Positions 58,901 through 64,000 of a stretch of 64,000 nucleotides of DNA are shown one piece after another (the first letter of the stretch is position 1; each line of letters begins with the position of its first letter). The DNA is from Ligula intestinalis. Taxonomy: Eukaryota > Platyhelminthes > Cestoda > Diphyllobothriidea > Diphyllobothriidae. The notes beneath the pieces were generated by a model that saw only the letters and a program-made list of their open reading frames with translations, made no database searches and had not been told where the DNA came from. The position numbers and the translations under genes are program-made. The DNA lies in NCBI GenBank assembly GCA_036362985.1, contig JAYGXS010000003.1, forward strand, positions 34,389,510-34,453,509, read 5' to 3'.

Positions 58901-61900
58901 AGTTTTGTATAACTGTGATGGCAAGGACGCCTTGAAACTCAACCTACCAACTTTGAAGGAAGAAGTCTCTTGATAAAGGTGAAAAAACAACACTCAAGAC
59001 TGCATCCGCTGAGTTGATTCAAAGCTTCTAATCAATAGTCAGGACCTCAGCATGTGACCATATAAAAAAAGTATGTCTAATATGGGTCCGCCTATAAAAT
59101 AAAATAAAAGGGACCTTCGATCAGGCGAACAAGGGAGAAAACAAAAACCTTCCAAACAAACTCCTAAGTATTATTTCTAAAAACTGTAAAAAACAGCAAG
59201 CAATGGACTGACGGTTCAAAAGTTGAATTCTTCAGTGTTCGCCTCACCATCTCTTTCCTTTCCTACGCACCGGCCTACTATCCAGGGTTATGAACTGCTA
59301 ATGAGATTGAGTACAGCGGCTGACAAAGTTAAACCGTCTGTCTACGCGTACCAGAAGGATAAAAGCTTCACGCCACAGACAGTCCTCCAAAAAGCGCGCA
59401 CAACCACTCAGTCAAAAAATATGAATAGATCAAAGATTTTCATCACACAGCCGTCCCAGCAAGTCCTGCATATTCCGCAAAGTACAATATTGGAAGCGGT
59501 CTTCTATGCTGACTGTAATGGAACGTATACGTTTGACAGGCATGCCAGCTGTGTAGAACACAGCGGTGAGCTTTCAATAAGCTCTAGAGGCAGGCCAAGT
59601 TAGAAGAGGATAAAACAACGAACATACCAGGAAGTTGTTTCGGTTGCCGCAGCGGGGTTGAGTCCTCGTTATCGGACCTAATCGGGCAGGCGGTTAACGT
59701 TTGAGTGGATCGGCGTTGATGAGACAGACTAAATGCACTGAAAAGCGTGCAGAGGAAAGACGAAAACAGACAGTTACTTTTACCAAACAAGTCTATCTAA
59801 CGATTCGAGAATCGGATGACTAGTCTATTGCACATGCCTGACGTCTTCATTACTCCACATTGGCACTTCATAGAAGGCCATCCCAGTTAACAATAAAATC
59901 CCTGGGCTAACAGCTTCATTCCGGCGGTATAAACAAGAATAAAATGGTGGATGTAAAATGCGCATGAGGAATGCTCGAAGTAAAAGGCTCAAAGAGCCAT
60001 ACGAATTTATTGTCCGTTTTTAAGCTTATTCTGCTAGAAAACAGTCGCGGCTTCATTCAGCGGAATGCTCCAACGCTTCATGAAGGAGAAGTCAACTGGC
60101 AAACATCTCTGTGGTTTAGGCTTACTTTGGTGACTATATTTTAAAGATAATTCGTCGTCAGGCCGCTACAATTACATGGAAAAGAAGCTTTTGAGTTACT
60201 AAGAGGGTTTATACGCACGTCGGTGGGAACGGTTAGCCGCAGTCATCGCTCTCATACCGCCTGATTGACGGACTTCCGAATTCGGTTCGATCGAGCGCTA
60301 TCTGTATATGAACCCTAAGCGGACCACGTGGTAGATGCCATGGGCCAACACAAAGGCTACGTGACGCATTATTTAGGTTGCGCTCCCATAACAAATGCAC
60401 CAGCCACTTGCGCTCAACCCAGTCTTTGGTTTTCTCGATTCTGGCTTGACACCGGACACGGATGGGTGTGAAAAGAGAGTGTCGTGTGTGTGTGTGTGTG
60501 TGTCGTAGCCCATAGTTGGATCACGAATCCCCGCCGGAATCCAAACTGGGAGTATTTGGGAGACGGAGAAAAGCCGCGACCTCGACCGGCTTGAGCCACT
60601 GGTCCGCGGGAGTGAGGTGGGTGCCTGGCCGAGAGCTGCAGGCGAACAGATGACGGCAGTCATGTGGCGAGACGCCGCGGTCGGGTATGGATGGGTCGAG
60701 CCGGTTTTGGTACTGGCGAAGGAGCATGCAGTAGCCACTGCGTAGCTGCGCCAGGGTACAGCGAGTGACCCTCGGGAGATGTCGTTCCGAGGCCGCAATC
60801 GGAGGTGGATAGCCACCCAAAAGGACCGGGGGCGGTAACATCGTTTCTCCTCGAGAACGACTCTCTGGTGAAGACGCTGAAAGCCTGTCTTGGTGGCAGA
60901 GCTATTAACAGGTAGATCTGCGAGACATGAGACAACAGCTTCCTTGTGGAGTGCTCGAATAGACGGCCGGACGTTGCGGCAGGGCTCGGGAGTGCTGCGA
61001 CGGTGATGATTGGGATGGCCGGGTTGCGAACAACTCCACCAGAACTGCTGGCTAAGGAGAGTGTTGTGATGGGCGACCGGTAGAGCAGAAGCCTCCGCAT
61101 CACCGTATGTCAAACACTCGGAATGCGTAGGACTGTTATCAGGATGGTGTGCGATCACCGCCTGCAGTTTCATCAACGCAAGAACTCTCAGCGGTCCAAT
61201 ATTGAGCCGAAATGCTTTTATTTCATTTTGAAATCAGGATAGATCAGCTTAAATTACTCTGCTGATTTGCATACCCCCAAGATCACCGATGATAGCACAA
61301 AAGGCAGGGTTCGAGTCTCTGGTCAGAGGTGTGGCTGGTTGAATGAACCGATTAAGAGACAAGGAATTATTCTAGTCCTCTTCCTTTATCTTGGCGACAA
61401 AAAAATCTTTCGAGTGCAAATAAAAAAACTGTACACCTCTCACAAGATTGATTCGCGGAGAACGCGTTCCCTTCCGTGTGACAGTGGTGCGTTCGTCACC
61501 GAGAAGGAATTATATCTGCTTCCGTAATCGTATCGGAATAGCGTTTAAAAACCTTGGCTGTCAAAAATGTGCGCTGGCTAAACTATACATGATAATCCCG
61601 GTGCTTTCTAGTTCATTCAAAGCAGTGCCTTGATAAGCATGCTCTGCTGTAGTGCACCATCAATAAGGGGAGAGCAGATAAGAGAAGTCCGTTACCAATT
61701 TGACCATTAACCAAAAAGATTTGGTTCTTACGTAGTATGCCACTAAAATTGTCAATAGTACCTTTACTAGAGCTTTGGGAAGTCAGGCGTAAGCTCGCCC
61801 GGTAAATTACTACAAAAAAACAAGTTTCCTAGTTTATTCTGAACCTGATTCTCTGGCCGGATGGCGTTTTTGAAAATATAAGACCTGAGTTTAGTAGATA

Positions 61901-63505
61901 CAGGCCAAGGTTATTTTACCTGGAGCCGGATATTCGTTGGGTAGACTCAACGTATAAGGAAGACGGACTGCTAAAGATATCGTCGCTGCTCAAATGACTC
62001 AATGGTGTACAGCTGTTCGCGGCATCCTCCTCGATGGGATTCTCTGAGGACCGCGCTAGTAGAGCGGCCTGGAACGGAGACTGTGGAAAAGAGATGAAAA
62101 GCGGCAAAACCATAGAGTTAGGCTCAAGCTGTTTTGGCAAAAACGATCAAGCATTTCGGGTTGGAGTATGCGACACCGCTACGGGCCCACATGCACAAAA
62201 ACCGTAGGTGAATGTAGGACATCAAAAATAAGGATCAGAGTGAAAGCATAAAAGTTAGTGACGGAAGCAGAAGGGTTACAAAACACACCAAAGGGAAGGC
62301 CATTAACGCCTCTCTAAAGAAACAGCGGGTGTCAAACTAGAGTCTTAGACATTTCCTCCTACTCCTTAATAGGAATCTAACACGACAGTAACAAAGGAGA
62401 AGGCAGATTACACAGCAATATCGTCCCGAGATGTTGCTTTATAGACTAGACTGACACGGTCCAAAACCAAAGGTGCACATGTTAATAGACTTCGGGTTCA
62501 TCTATTTTTACTAGACGGTAATACAAAAAACAGAGCAAGATGACGGGTTTGTGAGTATGTCGACACTGGTAACCCACCTGATTAACGAGCTCGCCAGGAA
62601 ACATTTCCTCCAACACTGAGAAAGTGAGGGGGTTGTCCAAGAGGCTATGCACATTCTGAGAAGACGGTATGATCGCAGAGCTGTCAGGCGGCTTCGAATC
62701 TGGGTCTGATGCAACTCCAACAGGATTTCCGCTAGGGAGAGCACCGAATTTTACCTCTGCTTGAGCGAGGACGGGGGTGCCAGACTGGCTACTTAGGGGG
62801 AGACTATCTTCCCCACCAAATACATCCGGAGTTTTACCGGTGATGACATGACAGTTAGTTCTAGCTGGATAGACATCTGGTGCGTCAATATCCAAGGCAG
62901 CAGGAGTACGAGGTTCTAGAAAGTCAGAAGCGACAACTGGTGGGTCAGTTACATGCGGTTCTTCCGTTTTTACTGCTGGTTGTAGTTGATCCGATCTCGA
63001 CTTAACGACACTTTGGTCTAGAGAAGCTATGACTTTCGATGGACTATCATTAGGAGTCGCAACGACACCACCTGTGTCAACTGGAGAGTAAAATGATTTC
63101 ACCTCAACCAGATCAGTTGTTACTGTTGCTGTCTTATGTGACGGAAAAGACTGCAGGTTCGATGAACCAGACGATTGCCGGCGACGGCGTTTTGATTGCA
63201 GCATCGGGGTACCGTCTTGACGATTACGCTTGCTTTGTAAGGGTGTTTCTGTGGAATGAGAGTTGGAAGGTGGAGATTTAAAAGGTTCGTCTGCAGTCAA
63301 GGAATGTGGCATGGAAGAAGGGAGGCCTCGTTCAGCTAGCTCGATGCCGTAGTTGGCACACAAGTCTTCACGGACTAGCTCCTCTGCTTTGGCAATCAAC
63401 AGTGGTGGCAGTTTATCCTCACTGATTACGGAACCGTCTGAAAGGAGGATGTCCTTAGAGCGTGCAGTGTTCCCGGCATTTTCGCTCTCGTTGACAGCTC
63501 GAGCA
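37533..63505 (-). CDS. DNA polymerase theta (POLQ), 15 exons, 5' end beyond the window
   Basis: A family A repair polymerase that joins broken DNA ends by microhomology. Exons, 5' to 3' on the minus strand: 63505-62578, 62080-61920, 59737-59628, 58622-58561, 58462-58087, 54394-54080, 53542-53249, 51703-51576, 49991-49692, 48176-47949, 46036-45866, 44310-44127, 38338-38106, 37939-37766, 37682-37533. Every junction has GT/AG ends and matching phase, giving about 1270 codons. The polymerase core aligns with human POLQ throughout. POLN is less likely because of the [13 protein letters not shown] block, the long segment before motif A and the exonuclease-like region. The helicase half is expected to the right of 64000. 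The 5' boundary of the first listed exon is uncertain; its frame is open to about 63568. Confidence 0.85.
39070..39125 (+). repeat. LINE 3'-end remnant
   Basis: Matches the last part of the LINE fragment at 1.3-1.75 kb: gccggctagatccggcatga versus gccgactagatcagtcatga, and the acaagtacaagt tail. Confidence 0.65.
39435..39516 (-). tRNA. tRNA-like sequence, unit 1 (probably not a functional tRNA)
   Basis: An acceptor stem pairs, the D-arm region is TAGCTCAAGTGCGTAGAGC, and the T arm is GCGGG-TTCGAAT-CCCGC with a perfect 7-base loop. The anticodon arm has a 9-base loop instead of 7, which argues against decoding. It is more likely the head of a tRNA-derived repeat. Confidence 0.35.
39735..39816 (-). 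tRNA. tRNA-like sequence, unit 2 (probably not a functional tRNA)
   Basis: An 82-nt cloverleaf can be drawn: acceptor GCGTTTG with CAAATGC (one G-U), D stem GCTC/GAGC, anticodon stem AGCCT/AGGCT with loop CCGGCAA (would read GGC, Ala), and T arm GCGGG-TTCAAAT-CCCGC. Odd points are two extra bases before the anticodon stem, an 11-base variable region, and C instead of U at position 33. This is the best-folded of the three copies. Confidence 0.4.
40342..40452 (+). repeat. Retroelement end with hammerhead-like stem II
   Basis: A perfect 6-bp stem (GGATTC/GAATCC) is followed by GAAAC (40370-40374), gagaataaaac, and the shared tail with tgtttcctggaactcgcat. The expected CTGATGA core is altered to CTATGAT. 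Related to the modules near 3.5, 16.9 and 24.5 kb. Confidence 0.5.
40774..41136 (+). repeat. 5' LTR of Ty3/gypsy-type element
   Basis: 363 bp, starts TGCT and ends AACA, about 95% identical to the 3' LTR by eye. Preceded by the 5-bp target duplication gttat (40769-40773), which recurs right after the 3' LTR. Confidence 0.9.
41140..41151 (+). other. Primer-binding site
   Basis: tggcgacgcagt begins 3 bp after the 5' LTR, with the TGG expected opposite a tRNA 3' CCA. Which tRNA it matches was not determined. Confidence 0.55.
41165..41764 (+). CDS. Retrotransposon Gag, N-terminal part
   Basis: Gag of CsRn1-type elements: [18 protein letters not shown], then [23 protein letters not shown], a TLSQIFGEQ block, and [17 protein letters not shown]. 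The last 20 or so residues are out of frame relative to the zinc-knuckle part. The usual C-terminal Gag segment appears deleted near 41700, causing the frame change. The ATG was chosen as the first after the primer-binding site. Confidence 0.8.
   Translation: MEELCADLKLMLQQKLKLMEILTTKISTPSTEQSSSAGGLQSVDSIANNITELFYDPQAQITFDSWYKRYEDLFSVDLAAQKDAWKVRLLFCKLGSAEHEHYTNFILPKNTRGISFADTLKTLSQIFGEQASLLNTRFQCLELCKRESDDCITYAGIVNRECGRFKLGSLTEDQFKFQARFGHGPRRFDCWLRECGRNS
41712..42603 (+). pseudogene. Zinc knuckle and protease region fused to integrase start
   Basis: Two zinc-knuckle-like motifs occur at about residues 41-73 of this frame; the second ([14 protein letters not shown]) is a regular C-x2-C-x4-H-x4-C. 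The retropepsin-type protease active site is VDTASD, with the LQ before it and TIIS after it, and its C-terminal ILGLDW is present. The frame then jumps to HLDLVGPL and [10 protein letters not shown], the start of the integrase core, and stops at 42601. RT and RNase H are absent. Confidence 0.8.
42604..43428 (+). pseudogene. Integrase relic
   Basis: The integrase core continues after the stop: [19 protein letters not shown] with the second catalytic Asp, then another stop, then [19 protein letters not shown]. In this last block the position normally occupied by the catalytic Glu is Lys. A frame change near 42950 moves the C-terminal part. It is inactive on three counts: stops, frame and missing catalytic residue. 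Confidence 0.8.
43437..43798 (+). repeat. 3' LTR of Ty3/gypsy-type element
   Basis: 362 bp, TGCT...AACA, differing from the 5' LTR at roughly 18 positions. Follows directly on the polypurine tract. Confidence 0.9.
45000..45580 (-). mobile_element. LINE fragment, minus strand
   Basis: 45373-45570 encodes a block ([19 protein letters not shown], then KYADLVSNE) related to the post-RT tail of the LINE at 1.3 kb. Sequence down to about 45000 is probably its continuation but is unreadable. It lies in the POLQ intron 44311-45865, in the same orientation as the gene. Confidence 0.55.
46100..47940. other. POLQ intron, nothing recognised
   Basis: Intron between the 48176-47949 and 46036-45866 exons. 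No coding or repeat family was recognised; the open frames at 47.35-47.80 kb have no visible homology. Confidence 0.4.
48200..49680. other. POLQ intron, nothing recognised
   Basis: Spans 48177-49691 between two polymerase exons. It contains a polypyrimidine acceptor tract near 48180 and no recognisable inserted element. Confidence 0.4.
49692..54394 (-). CDS. POLQ exonuclease-like region exons
   Basis: The exon at 54394-54080 contains [18 protein letters not shown], matching the CWLLDPD block of human POLQ. 53542-53249 contains [15 protein letters not shown], matching LALLELNGIGF. 51703-51576 contains [19 protein letters not shown], matching the helix before the thumb. The acidic residues of an active 3'-5' exonuclease are not evident, as expected for theta. 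The intron at 51704-53248 holds the Tigger-type element. Confidence 0.8.
50000..51570. other. POLQ intron, nothing recognised
   Basis: Spans 49992-51575. A short (aat)n run lies near 50490-50510. No gene or clear transposon was recognised. Confidence 0.4.
52211..53159 (+). mobile_element. pogo/Tigger-type DNA transposon, internally deleted (949 bp)
   Basis: Terminal inverted repeats begin CAGTAGTCGCCGGTTATTAA on the left and CAGTATTCGGCGGTTATTAA on the right (reverse complement), flanked by the TA target duplication (52209-52210 and 53160-53161). Inner subterminal copies of agcccagt recur near both ends. It contains a truncated transposase relic on the plus strand and lies in a POLQ intron. 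Confidence 0.85.
52352..53020 (+). pseudogene. Tigger-like transposase relic
   Basis: Encodes the first half of the DDE catalytic domain: [19 protein letters not shown], then [19 protein letters not shown] with the first catalytic Asp. After a frameshift near 52787 it continues in a second frame with [20 protein letters not shown] and [11 protein letters not shown]. The N-terminal DNA-binding domains and the C-terminal catalytic Asp residues are missing. Confidence 0.8.
54630..55560 (+). mobile_element. LINE C-terminal fragment, copy A
   Basis: One frame (54669-55526) encodes the end of an RT and the cysteine-containing C-terminus of a non-LTR element: [15 protein letters not shown], an [17 protein letters not shown] block, [33 protein letters not shown], and [13 protein letters not shown]. 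The frame is open over 285 codons, so this insertion is rather young. It ends with a short (CA)n run at about 55543-55557. It lies in the POLQ intron 54395-58086, antisense to the gene. Confidence 0.8.
55780..58080. other. POLQ intron, nothing recognised
   Basis: The remainder of the intron after the LINE. No coding or repeat family was recognised. Confidence 0.4.
58087..63505 (-). CDS. POLQ central region exons
   Basis: The 63505-62578 exon encodes a long, Ser/Pro-rich, probably disordered segment with basic patches ([13 protein letters not shown]). 62080-61920, 59737-59628 and 58622-58561 are short exons placed here by splice sites and phase only. 58462-58087 contains [22 protein letters not shown], matching the LSIIDVASDQNLFQTFIKEW block at the start of the exonuclease-like domain of human POLQ. 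The second half of that exon has little similarity. The link of the largest exon to POLQ rests on strand, phase and position rather than on sequence. Confidence 0.6.
59750..60460. other. POLQ intron, nothing recognised
   Basis: Left part of intron 59738-61919, before the LINE copy B. Nothing was recognised. Confidence 0.4.
60470..61180 (-). mobile_element. LINE C-terminal fragment, copy B
   Basis: Minus-strand copy of the same LINE family as 54.63-55.56 kb, with the same [20 protein letters not shown] block and 3' end followed by a (CA)n tail (seen as a GT run at 60485-60502). Single-base changes split it into two frames, and it lacks two of the C-terminal cysteines. It is older or more damaged than copy A and lies in the same orientation as POLQ. 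Confidence 0.8.
61200..61900. other. POLQ intron, nothing recognised
   Basis: Right part of intron 59738-61919. No coding or repeat family was recognised. Confidence 0.4.
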
Positions 63506-63569
63506 CTAAAACGAAATGCAAGACCATTAATAGGTTTTGAAATCATGCGACACTTGCCGGTTGATATAA

Positions 63570-64000
63570 AATACTTGAGAAAACCTTGGAGTCAACATTT
63601 TCAGCAGAAACTAAGTACAGAACGAACTCCGACACGTGTCTCACATGCCCAGAATGGACAAGGAGACCCTCCTAAGAATAGGACATTAATAGACTTCCAA
63701 AATGGAGGGTGAGTAAGAGGATGCTTGCAAAATCCTTCGTACATTCATATGCAGGAGGGCAAGTGGAAATGACACGATAAATTAGTACCGTTATCCCTAA
63801 CTCCACAATGAAGCCCTCGACATCAAAAAGATAAGAGTCTTGCCTCCACCGATAAGTTTAAAAATAATTGCACCCTACTGTGATATATAATTCAAAGACG
63901 CGCGCTAAGGAACCACGGTTTGCTTATTAACCAATCAATTAGGGAAAAAGGATTTTATATCAAAAAATATTCATACAGTTTGATGGTAATGTTGAAAAAT
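63570..64000. other. Upstream POLQ intron or undetected exon
   Basis: No helicase exon could be identified in the last 430 bp. A plus-strand open frame at 63353-63712 is antisense to the POLQ exon and has no visible homology. Confidence 0.35.

Noticed and set aside
59223..59603. A 126-codon plus-strand open frame
   Set aside because: It lies in a POLQ intron, has no recognisable domain, and ends within repeat-free intronic sequence. No supporting feature was found.

Overview
This window reads as nuclear DNA of a parasitic flatworm, most likely a tapeworm of the diphyllobothriid type. That is an inference from several signs: 33-34 bp micro-introns in a conserved gene, a CsRn1-like Ty3/gypsy element, Penelope-like elements (PLEs) with GIY-YIG endonuclease, APE-type LINEs of a kind common in flatworms, and a small secreted Gly/Tyr/His/Cys protein of the eggshell-precursor style. 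Most of the 64 kb is repeat-derived or featureless intergenic DNA. Real genes are few and, apart from the small secreted ones, are split by introns.

Layout. (1) 0-8.8 kb: a LINE 3' end (1.3-1.75 kb), a hairpin made of two retroelement ends (3.45-3.57 kb), and a 2.7 kb near-perfect palindrome of two 5'-truncated PLE copies head to head (5.45-8.16 kb) whose outer ends carry hammerhead-ribozyme-like motifs. (2) 8.8-10.6 kb, minus strand: a complete six-exon gene for a CHP1-like EF-hand protein. (3) 12.8-16.6 kb: a heavily decayed LINE. (4) 16.7-34.4 kb: three copies of one intronless gene (17.6, 25.2 and 33.8 kb, all plus strand). Each has the same TATA box, upstream block and poly(A) signal. 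Each encodes a 162-residue secreted protein with two six-cysteine repeats of identical spacing. The coding and proximal flanking DNA is nearly identical among copies while the outer flanks have diverged strongly. (5) 37.5 kb to the right edge, minus strand: at least 15 exons of a DNA polymerase theta (POLQ) gene, complete at its C-terminus. The helicase half would lie beyond the window.

The POLQ introns hold tandem tRNA-like 301-bp repeats, an internally deleted LTR retrotransposon (40.77-43.80 kb), LINE pieces, and a 949-bp pogo/Tigger-type DNA transposon remnant (52.21-53.16 kb). The best candidates for something undescribed are the twelve-cysteine gene family with its concerted evolution, the hammerhead-like motifs at retroelement ends, and the tRNA-like tandem repeat.

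All exon boundaries were found by eye from splice sites, reading phase and remembered family sequences. No search was run.
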